This document shows positions 7,222-13,742 of a stretch of DNA of 13,742 bases, in pieces. Below the pieces are notes generated by a model. That model made no database searches and was not told the origin of the DNA. It was given only the letters and a program-made list of their open reading frames with translations. Each line of letters starts with the position of its first letter. The stretch's first letter is position 1. The DNA is from DATCSE01 sp036568605 (GTDB lineage: Bacteria > Pseudomonadota > Gammaproteobacteria > Burkholderiales > Burkholderiaceae_C), in the NCBI GenBank assembly GCA_036568605.1, contig DATCSE010000450.1:1-13742 (forward strand), given 5' to 3'. The translations under genes were made by a program, and so were the position numbers.

Positions 7222-8397
7222 TCAGGCGCTTTCGTACAGCCGCGTCAGCACGAACTCGCGGTGCCCCAGCGCCTCGGCCGCGGTCAGCCGGCCGTTCGCG
7301 GTGCGCAGCATGCACTCGAGCAGCGCATCGCCGGCCTCGTCGAGGTTGATCTCGCGCTGCAGCAGCCCGGAGGTGTCGACGTCGATGTGCTCGCTCATCA
7401 GCCGCACGGTGCGCGGGTTCGCGCAGATCTTGATGACCGGCACGATGGGATTGCCGATCACGTTGCCCTGCCCCGTCGGGAAGAAGTGCACCGCAAAGCC
7501 CGACGCGGCGCACAGCGTCACCATCTCGGCGGCGGCCGACGAGGAGTCCATGAACCACAGGCCGGAGTGCGTCGGCGTCTCGGCCTTGTCGAGCACGCCG
7601 TCGACCGTGCAGCGCTTGCCGATCTTCTGGATGTTGCCGAGCGCCTTCTCCTCGATCGTCGTCAGGCCGCCGGCGATGTTGCCCTTGGTCGGTTGCGAAT
7701 CGGACAGGTCGCTGGTCTTGTGGCGGTTGATCATGTCCTGGTAGCGGTTGAACATGAACATGAAGCGCTCGCGCACCTCGGGCGTCGCGCAGCGCTCGGC
7801 GACAAGCCGCTCGCCTCCGGTGATCTCCGAGGTTTCGCCGAAGCACAGCGTGGTGCGCAGCGCATGCAGCTTGTCGAACGCGTTGCCGACCGTCGGGTTC
7901 GCGCCGCAACCGCTGGTGGTGTCGCTCTCGCCGCACTTGGTCGAGACCCACAGCTCGGCGATCGCGCAGGGCTCGCGCTGCTTCTCGCTGGCCCACTGCA
8001 CGTACTCGCGCGCCGCCCGGCTGGCGCGCATGATCGTCTCGTGGTCGCCGTGGCCCTCGATGCCGAAGCCGACCACCGGCTTGCCGGTCGCGGCGATGCC
8101 GTCGACGACCTTCTTCGTCCAGCCGTCCTCGATGCCGATCACGACGACCGCGGCGACGTTCGGGTTGCAGCCCGCGCCGATCAGCGTGCGGAAGTGCAGC
8201 TCGAGATCGGCGCCGAACTGCAGCCGCCCGTACGGGTGCGGAATCGCCATCGCACCTTTGATGTTGTGTGCGACCGCTTCGGCGGCGGTGTTCGACAGGT
8301 CGTCCAGCGGCAGCACGATCACGTGGTTGCGTACGCCGACGCGGCCGTTTTCGCGGCGGTAGCCGAGGAAGGTGGTGTCCTTGGAGAGGATGGCCAT
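7222..8397 (-). CDS. suyB: UxaA/SuyB-family lyase, large subunit
   Basis: This 391-residue protein belongs to the UxaA/GarD family of metal-dependent sugar-acid dehydratases and (R)-sulfolactate sulfo-lyase. The start LGYRRENGRVGVRNHVIVLP is the family signature. Conserved Cys-rich and metal-site segments are GAGCNPN (Cys77), TKCGESDTTSGCGANPTVG (Cys155, Cys164) and CFGETSEITGGE. The split arrangement, with a separate 93-aa small subunit, and the length match SuyB (about 42 kDa), which with SuyA releases sulfite from (2R)-3-sulfolactate to leave pyruvate in the cytoplasm. Fused E. coli UxaA is about 495 aa. ATG 8397 is chosen: AGAGG lies 8 nt upstream, and it begins 2 nt after the small-subunit stop (TGAGCATG). 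Upstream in-frame GTG codons overlap that gene. The alternative is a split altronate, galactarate or similar dehydratase. Confidence 0.75.
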   Translation of the reverse strand: MAILSKDTTFLGYRRENGRVGVRNHVIVLPLDDLSNTAAEAVAHNIKGAMAIPHPYGRLQFGADLELHFRTLIGAGCNPNVAAVVVIGIEDGWTKKVVDGIAATGKPVVGFGIEGHGDHETIMRASRAAREYVQWASEKQREPCAIAELWVSTKCGESDTTSGCGANPTVGNAFDKLHALRTTLCFGETSEITGGERLVAERCATPEVRERFMFMFNRYQDMINRHKTSDLSDSQPTKGNIAGGLTTIEEKALGNIQKIGKRCTVDGVLDKAETPTHSGLWFMDSSSAAAEMVTLCAASGFAVHFFPTGQGNVIGNPIVPVIKICANPRTVRLMSEHIDVDTSGLLQREINLDEAGDALLECMLRTANGRLTAAEALGHREFVLTRLYESA

Positions 8398-8399
8398 GC

Positions 8400-8681
8400 T
8401 CACCACCTCTTGGTCTTGATGTTGTGCACATGCGCGTGCTCGCCGGCCCGTATCGGCGCGACGACCCGGCCCATGTCGATGCCGTACTTCAGCACCGTGT
8501 CGCCGACCGCCATGTCACGCAGCGCGATCTTGTGGCCGATCGGGATGTCCTGCCGGGCCTGGATCTCCACCGTTCGGTCGTCGTCCATGACCCAGCCGGT
8601 CAGCGGCATGCCCGCCTCGACGCCCTCGACGACGACCACCGCGACCGTGTCGCGCGCGTCGTGCAAAACGAAATGGATCAT
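8400..8681 (-). CDS. suyA: SAF-domain small subunit of UxaA/SuyA-type lyase
   Basis: This 93-residue SAF-domain protein is the small partner of the lyase encoded immediately downstream. MIHFVLHDARDTVAVVVVEG is followed by the SAF core, with GWVMDDDRTVEIQARQDIPIGHKIAL and the KYGIDMGRVVAPIRAGEHAHVHN segment near the end. The His cluster EHAHVHN is the usual terminal part of the active-site domain. The ending HNIKTKRW and the 93-aa length agree with SuyA of sulfolactate sulfo-lyase as I remember it; altronate-type small subunits are similar, so the substrate remains an inference. ATG 8681 is chosen over the longer open frame because GGGAG lies 6 nt upstream and a TTGACA-N16-TACGAT promoter would start transcription near 8725, inside the longer frame. 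It is the first gene of the minus-strand operon. Confidence 0.75.
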   Translation of the reverse strand: MIHFVLHDARDTVAVVVVEGVEAGMPLTGWVMDDDRTVEIQARQDIPIGHKIALRDMAVGDTVLKYGIDMGRVVAPIRAGEHAHVHNIKTKRW

Positions 8682-8731
8682 CCGAGTCTCCCGGCACGGC
8701 CGCCGCAGTCGCCGAGACGGCCGATCGCGGC

Positions 8732-8759
8732 ATCGTAGTTCCGCGCCCGCAACTGTCAA
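8732..8759 (-). promoter_or_regulatory. Sigma70-type promoter for the suyA-suyB operon
   Basis: Read on the minus strand, TTGACA (8759-8754, perfect) is followed after 16 bp by TACGAT (8737-8732, four of six). Transcription would begin near 8725, giving a leader of about 44 nt before the suyA-like ATG at 8681. Confidence 0.6.
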
Positions 8760-8772
8760 TCAAGTCATCTAT

Positions 8773-8786
8773 ATGAATTAGTTCAT
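8773..8786. promoter_or_regulatory. Candidate operator dyad, ATGAATTAGTTCAT
   Basis: This 14-bp near-palindrome has six of seven base pairs symmetric. It lies midway between the two divergent promoters, about -48 to -61 from the suyA start point and over the likely -35 area of the regulator gene. It is a plausible site for the adjacent GntR protein; no match to a known site is claimed. Confidence 0.4.
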
Positions 8787-8794
8787 GCAGATCA

Positions 8795-8815
8795 TCTGTC
8801 TGTATACTGGACAGA
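8795..8815. promoter_or_regulatory. Candidate GntR operator overlapping -10 box
   Basis: TCTGTC-N9-GACAGA is a perfect 6-bp inverted repeat that encloses the -10-like TATACT (8803-8808) and ends 2 bp before the regulator ATG. The middle contains the short palindrome GTATAC, reminiscent of GT-TA-AC type GntR/HutC sites. Binding here would block the regulator's own promoter, that is autorepression. Confidence 0.45.
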
Positions 8816-8817
8816 CC

Positions 8818-9606
8818 ATGCAGACGGCCGAGCCGGCTCCCCTGTTCGAGGCGATCGCGCCCGAGGCGGCCGGCATGCCGCTGTACCGGGCGGTCAAGCG
8901 CTCGCTGCTGCGCTCGATCGAATCCGGCGCGTTCCCGCCCGGCGAGACGCTGCCCAGCGAAACGGACATCGCCGCCCAGATGGGCATCTCGATCGGCACG
9001 CTGCGCCGCGCCGTCGACGAGCTCGCGGCCGAGCACATCCTGGTGCGGCGCCAGGGCCGCGGCACCTTCGTCGCGACCCACCACACCGACCGCTTCCTGT
9101 TCCAGTTCTTCCATGTCGAGCGCGACGACGGCCGGCGCGAGGCGCCGCAGGTCGAGCTGCTGTCGTTCGAGCGCGGCCGCGCCGACGACGACGAGGCGGC
9201 CCAGGCGCTGCGCCTGCGCCCCGGCGACGCGGTGATCCAGATCGAGAACCGGCTGCGCCTGCAGGGCCTCGCGGTGGTCCACGACCGGCTCATGCTGCCG
9301 GCCGCGCTGTTCAAGGGGCTGACCGAGAAGCGCTTCCGCGAGCGGCCCGGCACGATCTACCAGCTCTACCAGTCCGACTTCGGCATCACGGTCGTGCGGG
9401 CACAGGAGCGCGCCCGGGCCCGCGCCGCCGAGCGCAACGCCGCGCGCGTGCTCGGGCTGGCGGTCGGCGTGCCGGTGATGCAGGTGCTGCGCACCGCGCT
9501 GACCTTCGGCGACCGCCCGGTCGAGCATCGCGTGTCGATCATCAACACGGCGCATCACGACTACGTGAATCTGCTGTCGAGACCAGGCGGAGGGGCTGGA
9601 CCATGA
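8818..9606 (+). CDS. GntR-family transcriptional regulator (HutC/UTRA type)
   Basis: This 262-residue regulator has an N-terminal winged helix (residues about 20-87: PLYRAVKRSLLRSIESGAF, LPSETDIAAQMGIS, TLRRAVDELAAEHILVRRQG, RGTFVA). A UTRA/chorismate-lyase-fold effector domain follows at about 105-250, ending in VLRTALTFGDRPVEHRVSI and the aromatic N-terminal strand motif characteristic of HutC-type members. It likely controls the divergent lyase operon and itself in response to a pathway metabolite; this is inferred from position. I chose ATG 8818 over ATG 8785 because the putative operator and -10 box lie between them and family N-termini do not include the extra 11 residues. The resulting leader is nearly absent, with only a weak GGA 6 nt upstream. 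Its stop overlaps the start of the next gene by ATGA. Confidence 0.9.
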   Translation: MQTAEPAPLFEAIAPEAAGMPLYRAVKRSLLRSIESGAFPPGETLPSETDIAAQMGISIGTLRRAVDELAAEHILVRRQGRGTFVATHHTDRFLFQFFHVERDDGRREAPQVELLSFERGRADDDEAAQALRLRPGDAVIQIENRLRLQGLAVVHDRLMLPAALFKGLTEKRFRERPGTIYQLYQSDFGITVVRAQERARARAAERNAARVLGLAVGVPVMQVLRTALTFGDRPVEHRVSIINTAHHDYVNLLSRPGGGAGP

Positions 9607-10412
9607 TCGACATCGACGTGGCCAGGGCTTCCCGGGCCGCCGAGCAGGCGGCCTACGCGGCCGGCACGCACCTGCAGGCGTCGCGTTCGCGGCTCGCGGC
9701 CGTGCTGGTCACGCAGCGCGATCCGGAGGAAGTCGCCGAGGAAATCGACCGAGAGACGCTCGCGCTGATCCGCGAGGTGCTGGCGAAGGCATTTCCGGAG
9801 CACGGCTTCATCGGCGAGGAATCCGGCTTCGACGACGCCTGGGCGCTGCACGAGAGCCAGGCGCTGTGGATCGTCGACGCGCTCGACGGCCGCATCAACT
9901 ACCAGCGCGGCTACCCGCACTACGCCGTCTCGATCGCCCTGGTGGTCGAAGGCGAGCCGCACATCGGCGTGGTCTATGACCCGAGCCGCAACGAGTTCTT
10001 CGGCGCGATCCGCGGGCACGGTGCGGTGCTGAACGGCGAACGAATCGAATGCGCCTGGCCGCGCGCACCGCTGGACGCGCTGGCCGCCACGGTGTTCCCG
10101 AAGCCCGGCAACGCGCGCATGGCGAACTACCTCGGCGAGTTCGGCCGGGTCGTGCGCGGTTTCGGCGGCGTGCGCCGCTCCGGCTCGATGGCGCTGGAGA
10201 TGGCGTATCTTGCGGCGGGCCGCATCGATGCGTTCTGGCAGCACGACATGGGCGTGTGGGACGTGGCCGCCGGCTTGCTGCTGCTGCGCGAGAGCGGCGT
10301 GCACGTCGAGGCGCGCGACGGGCGGCCGCTGCTGCTCAGCCGCTCGCTGTTCGCCTGCGTGCCCGGGCTGCGCGAGCCGCTGTTGCGCCTGCTGAACGGC
10401 GCCCCCGGCTGA
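9603..10412 (+). CDS. Inositol monophosphatase-family protein with altered active site
   Basis: This 269-residue protein has the IMPase/FBPase fold, a Mg2+ phosphomonoesterase family. The metal ligands are present: Glu72/Glu73 in IGEES, Asp92 and Asp95 in VDALDGRINY, and Asp220 in GVWDVAAG. The RRSGSMALEMAYLAAGRIDAFW segment (191-212) is canonical. The motif normally read DPLDGTxNF is here DALDGRINY. Pro is lost, and the Thr that in human IMPase (Thr95) works with Asp47 to activate water is replaced by Arg97. Asp49 appears to match Asp47. The N-terminal TxxD region is also divergent (VAEEID). Activity or substrate may therefore differ from SuhB-type enzymes. GGAGGGG ends 7 nt before the ATG, and the start overlaps the GntR stop (ATGA), so translation is coupled to the regulator. 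Its role in the neighbouring pathway is unknown. Confidence 0.85.
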   Translation: MIDIDVARASRAAEQAAYAAGTHLQASRSRLAAVLVTQRDPEEVAEEIDRETLALIREVLAKAFPEHGFIGEESGFDDAWALHESQALWIVDALDGRINYQRGYPHYAVSIALVVEGEPHIGVVYDPSRNEFFGAIRGHGAVLNGERIECAWPRAPLDALAATVFPKPGNARMANYLGEFGRVVRGFGGVRRSGSMALEMAYLAAGRIDAFWQHDMGVWDVAAGLLLLRESGVHVEARDGRPLLLSRSLFACVPGLREPLLRLLNGAPG

Positions 10413-10456
10413 GCTACGCCGTGAGCCGACACTCGCCTCGGGCATGGGCATTGCCG

Positions 10457-10462
10457 TAAGCT
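10457..10462 (+). promoter_or_regulatory. Possible -10 box for a leaderless LOG mRNA
   Basis: TAAGCT lies 6 nt before the ATG of the LOG gene, which has no Shine-Dalgarno. A start point at the usual distance would fall on the A of the ATG. No good -35 is seen, so this is weak. Confidence 0.25.
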
Positions 10463-10468
10463 GCGCCC

Positions 10469-11380
10469 ATGGACAAAAAAGCCGACCTCACCGCCCGCAA
10501 TTTCCCGACCGCGCAGCAAGCCGCCGACTCGGCCGGCGCCAAACCCTCGCCGCGCTACGAGGGCGAGGACAGCGCCTACAAGCTCGCGTTCCTGGACAAC
10601 AAGTTCATGCTGCGCGAGCAGATGCGGCCGGTCCGCATGCAGCTCGAGCTGCTCAAGCCCGAGATGATCCAGGACGAGCTGGGCATCGAGTCGACGCTCG
10701 TGATCTTCGGCAGCGCGCGCATCGTCGCTCCGGATGTCGCGCAGCGCCTGATCGCCGATGCGCAGTCGGCCGGTGACGCCACGGCGCTGGCGCTCGCGCA
10801 GCGCTACCTCGCGATGTCGCGCTACTACGACGAGGCGCGCCGCTTCGCCGCGCTGGTCAGCCGCAAGTCGCACGAGCTGGCGACGCCGATCTACGTCGTC
10901 ACCGGCGGCGGCCCGGGCATCATGGAGGCGGGCAACCGCGGCGCCTACGACGTCGGCAGCAAGACCATCGGCCTGAACATCGTGCTGCAGCACGAGCAGG
11001 TGCCGAACCCGTACATCACGCCCGAGCTGTGTTTCCAGTTCCACTACTTCGGGCTGCGCAAGATGCACTTCCTGATGCGTTCGGTCGCGCTGGTGTGCTT
11101 CCCCGGCGGCTTCGGCACGCTGGACGAGCTGTTCGAGGCGCTGACCTTGATCCAGACCGGCAAGTCGCGGCGCCGTCCGGTGCTGCTGTTCGGCCGCGAG
11201 TTCTGGACCAAGCTGATCAACTTCGAGATGCTGGTCGAGACCGGCATGATCAGCGCCTACGATCTCGACCTGTTCCGCTATGTCGAGACCGCCGAGGAGG
11301 CCTGGAGCGCGCTCGAATCCGAGTACGGGTTCGAGTTGCGCGAGGCCGACAAGGACGTCCACCCGCCCGCCGATCTCTGA
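10469..11380 (+). CDS. LOG-family protein (nucleotide phosphoribohydrolase-like)
   Basis: This 303-residue protein belongs to the LOG/TIGR00730-like family. Its best-known members hydrolyse nucleoside 5'-monophosphates, including cytokinin riboside monophosphates, to base plus ribose 5-phosphate. The two active-site motifs are complete: GGGPGIMEAGNRGA (146-159) and PGGFGTLDELFEALTLIQTGK (212-232). LRKMHF (196-201) is the usual Arg-Lys segment and IFGSAR (79-84) the first Rossmann-like strand. It is longer than plain LOG proteins (about 190 aa) because of an N-terminal stretch of about 75 residues, with EDSAYKLAFLDNKFMLREQMRPVR, and a 35-residue insertion after IFGSAR. I recall similar long forms in proteobacteria. 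No clear ribosome site precedes the ATG. The arginase gene follows after 26 bp on the same strand, which suggests co-transcription. Cellular substrate unknown. Confidence 0.88.
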   Translation: MDKKADLTARNFPTAQQAADSAGAKPSPRYEGEDSAYKLAFLDNKFMLREQMRPVRMQLELLKPEMIQDELGIESTLVIFGSARIVAPDVAQRLIADAQSAGDATALALAQRYLAMSRYYDEARRFAALVSRKSHELATPIYVVTGGGPGIMEAGNRGAYDVGSKTIGLNIVLQHEQVPNPYITPELCFQFHYFGLRKMHFLMRSVALVCFPGGFGTLDELFEALTLIQTGKSRRRPVLLFGREFWTKLINFEMLVETGMISAYDLDLFRYVETAEEAWSALESEYGFELREADKDVHPPADL

Positions 11381-11406
11381 GCCACGACACACACAGCCGC
11401 ACGCGC

Positions 11407-12339
11407 ATGAGCAGTCCCAGCAGTCCCGCCAAACGCGTCAGCCTGATCGGCGCGCCCACCGACATCGGCGCCGGCAGCCGCGGCGCCAGCATGGGCCCGG
11501 AGGCGCTGCGCGTCGCCGACATCGGCCCGGTGCTCGTGAGCCACGGCCTCGAGGTGGTCGACCGCGGCAACCTCGCCGGGCCGCCCAACCCGTGGCAGGA
11601 GCCGATCGGCGGCTACCGGCACCTCGACGAAGTCGTCGCGTGGAACCAGGCAGTGCACGAGGCGGTGTACGCCGAGCTCGCGCTGGGCCGCCTGCCCATC
11701 CTGCTGGGCGGCGACCACTGCCTGGGCATAGGGTCGATCAGCGCCGCTGCGCGCCACTGCCGCGAGACGAACAAGAAGCTGCGCGTGCTGTGGCTGGATG
11801 CGCATGCCGACTTCAACACCAACGCGCTGACGCCCAGCGGCAACCTGCACGGCATGCCGGTCGCATGCCTGTGCGGCCACGGCCCGAAGGAGCTGATCGA
11901 GATCGGCGGCACGGTGCCCGCGATCAGCCCGAAGGCGATTCGCCAGATCGGCATCCGCAGCGTCGACCCGGGCGAGAAGAAGTTCGTGCACGAGGTCGGC
12001 CTCGAAGTCTTCGACATGCGCTACATCGACGAGATGGGCATGCGCCACACGATGGAGCTCGCACTCGCGACGCTGGATGCGAACACGCACCTGCACGTGA
12101 GCTTCGATGTCGATTTCCTGGACCCCGACATCGCCCCCGGCGTCGGCACGACCATCCCCGGCGGTCCGACCTACCGCGAGGCGCAGCTGTGCATGGAGAT
12201 GATCGCCGACACCGGCCGCCTCGCGTCGCTGGACGTGATGGAGCTGAACCCCGCACTGGACGTGCGCAACCGCACCGCGGAGATCGCGGTCGATCTGATC
12301 GAGAGCCTGTTCGGCAAGTCGACGCTGATGCGGGTTTGA
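11407..12339 (+). CDS. rocF: Arginase
   Basis: This 310-residue ureohydrolase hydrolyses L-arginine to L-ornithine and urea with a binuclear manganese centre. All six metal ligands are visible: His104 (GGDHC), Asp131, His133 and Asp135 (WLDAHADFNT), and Asp234 and Asp236 (SFDVDFLDP). His148 (NLHGM) and Glu279 (VMELNP) match the catalytic and guanidinium-binding residues of rat arginase (His141, Glu277). The start GAPTDIGAGSRGASMGPEALR is arginase-type rather than agmatinase-type, and GTTIPGG is present. The ATG at 11407 sits just before the conserved KRVSLIGAP strand; the frame is open further upstream but only overlaps the LOG gene. No Shine-Dalgarno is seen. It follows the LOG gene by 26 bp. 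A GC-rich hairpin without a T-run lies immediately after the stop. Confidence 0.95.
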   Translation: MSSPSSPAKRVSLIGAPTDIGAGSRGASMGPEALRVADIGPVLVSHGLEVVDRGNLAGPPNPWQEPIGGYRHLDEVVAWNQAVHEAVYAELALGRLPILLGGDHCLGIGSISAAARHCRETNKKLRVLWLDAHADFNTNALTPSGNLHGMPVACLCGHGPKELIEIGGTVPAISPKAIRQIGIRSVDPGEKKFVHEVGLEVFDMRYIDEMGMRHTMELALATLDANTHLHVSFDVDFLDPDIAPGVGTTIPGGPTYREAQLCMEMIADTGRLASLDVMELNPALDVRNRTAEIAVDLIESLFGKSTLMRV

Positions 12340-12341
12340 GC

Positions 12342-12367
12342 GCTGCCGCGGCGCGGCCCGCGGTAGC
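12342..12367 (+). terminator. GC-rich hairpin after the arginase stop
   Basis: GCTGCCGCGG and CCGCGGTAGC form a 10-bp stem (one G-T pair) with a 6-nt loop, starting 3 nt after the stop. There is no T-run, so it may act as a 3'-end stabiliser or a weak or factor-dependent terminator rather than a classical one. Confidence 0.45.
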
Positions 12368-12408
12368 AGATCGACACGGGTTCGTGCGGATCGCGTTGAC
12401 GCAGGTCA

Positions 12409-12438
12409 TTGACGCGCCGCCCGTGTCGCGTCGAGAAT
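12409..12438 (+). promoter_or_regulatory. Promoter of thiC
   Basis: TTGACG (12409-12414, five of six) and GAGAAT (12433-12438, four of six) are 18 bp apart. The expected start point, near 12445, coincides with the first pairing bases of the TPP riboswitch, which supports the assignment. A second TTGACG at 12396-12401 has no matching -10. Confidence 0.55.
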
Positions 12439-12443
12439 CGCAA

Positions 12444-12533
12444 CCGCTCCGGGGTGTGGGCCGACAGGTCCGCTGAGATGGCGATGCCGAACCCGTGAAC
12501 TTGATCCGGGTCATACCGGCGAAAGAAGAGCTG
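12444..12533 (+). ncRNA. TPP riboswitch (THI element)
   Basis: The leader carries the conserved thiamine pyrophosphate aptamer. GGGGTG lies at 12451-12456, CTGAGA at 12473-12478 and ACCCGTGAACTTGATCCGG at 12491-12509, followed by GTCATACCGGCG and GAAAGAAGAGC. GCTC (12446-12449) pairs with GAGC (12528-12531) as P1, GGGT with ACCC as P2, and CCGG with CCGG (12506-12509/12516-12519) as P5. It precedes thiC, the classic target: TPP binding shuts off synthesis of the pyrimidine half of thiamine. Confidence 0.95.
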
Positions 12534-12540
12534 ACGCCCC

Positions 12541-12583
12541 GGGTCCGTTTTGTCACGGACCCACTGCCTCCCCGAGAGCAGTG
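12541..12583 (+). promoter_or_regulatory. Expression platform hairpins between riboswitch and thiC
   Basis: GGGTCCGT-TTTGTC-ACGGACCC (12541-12562) is a perfect 8-bp stem. ACTGCCTC and GAG-A-GCAGT (12563-12582) form a second stem next to it. Neither is followed by a T-run, so premature termination is unlikely. CCTC within the second stem (12567-12570) could instead pair with the thiC GAGG ribosome site at 12620-12623, which would suit translational control; this pairing is inferred by eye. Confidence 0.45.
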
Positions 12584-12630
12584 CATTGTGCGGTTCGTCC
12601 AGGAGCACCTTGTGGTCATGAGGTCCTCCG

Positions 12631-13742
<1,112 letters not shown>

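Noticed and set aside
7222..8681. Calling the lyase pair altronate dehydratase (uxaA)
   Set aside because: The split 93 + 391 layout, the small-subunit ending and the SlcC-like neighbour fit SuyAB better. Altronate-type activity is kept as the alternative because no alignment could be run.
7177..8781. 534-residue plus-strand frame opposite the lyase operon
   Set aside because: It is antisense to suyB-like and suyA-like genes with clear motifs and ribosome sites, and has no domain of its own.

Overview
This window is GC-rich chromosomal DNA, densely coded on both strands. The gene families point to a betaproteobacterium of Burkholderiales type. The main clues are a Bug-family periplasmic solute receptor (hugely expanded in that order), a ctpA gene next to a moeB/thiF-type gene, and a thiC gene behind a TPP riboswitch. 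I see no tRNA, rRNA, CRISPR array, insertion sequence or phage gene. The taxonomic call is an inference from gene content only.

Layout. Positions 1-543 hold the 3' part of an isocitrate lyase/PEP mutase-family gene. Positions 649-1166 hold two small unrecognised genes, one per strand and converging. Positions 1167-1529 look non-coding. Positions 1530-5131 hold a membrane-anchored AsmA/DUF748-like protein, the S41 protease CtpA, a good intrinsic terminator, and a MoeB/ThiF-like E1 enzyme. Positions 5155-8681 are a minus-strand operon, transcribed from right to left: a small SAF-domain subunit and a large UxaA/SuyB-type lyase subunit, a D-2-hydroxyacid dehydrogenase and a Bug receptor. Divergent from it, at 8818-10412, are a GntR/UTRA regulator and an inositol-monophosphatase-fold protein that overlaps it by ATGA. 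Then follow a LOG-family protein (10469-11380), an arginase (11407-12339), a TPP riboswitch (about 12444-12533) and the 5' part of thiC (12631 to the window end).

The most interesting unit is 5155-10412. The 93-residue plus 391-residue lyase pair fits the two-subunit (R)-sulfolactate sulfo-lyase SuyAB better than fused altronate dehydratase. The adjacent dehydrogenase resembles (S)-sulfolactate dehydrogenase SlcC as I remember it. The locus is therefore a candidate sulfonate-catabolism island: Bug would capture the substrate, SlcC-like would oxidise it and SuyAB would desulfonate it to pyruvate and sulfite, under a divergently encoded GntR regulator. Two things are unusual. The partner phosphatase-fold protein has lost the catalytic Thr of its DGT motif (DGR instead) and is translationally coupled to the regulator. 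The second dehydrogenase (ComC), the sulfite/sulfate exporter and the TTT membrane subunits are all absent from the window. The 136-bp divergent control region shows a consensus-like promoter for the lyase operon and two dyads that could be operators.

The thiC leader is unusually legible. A TTGACG-N18-GAGAAT promoter would start transcription at the first base-pair of the riboswitch, and the downstream platform has hairpins without a U-tract, so control is probably at translation.
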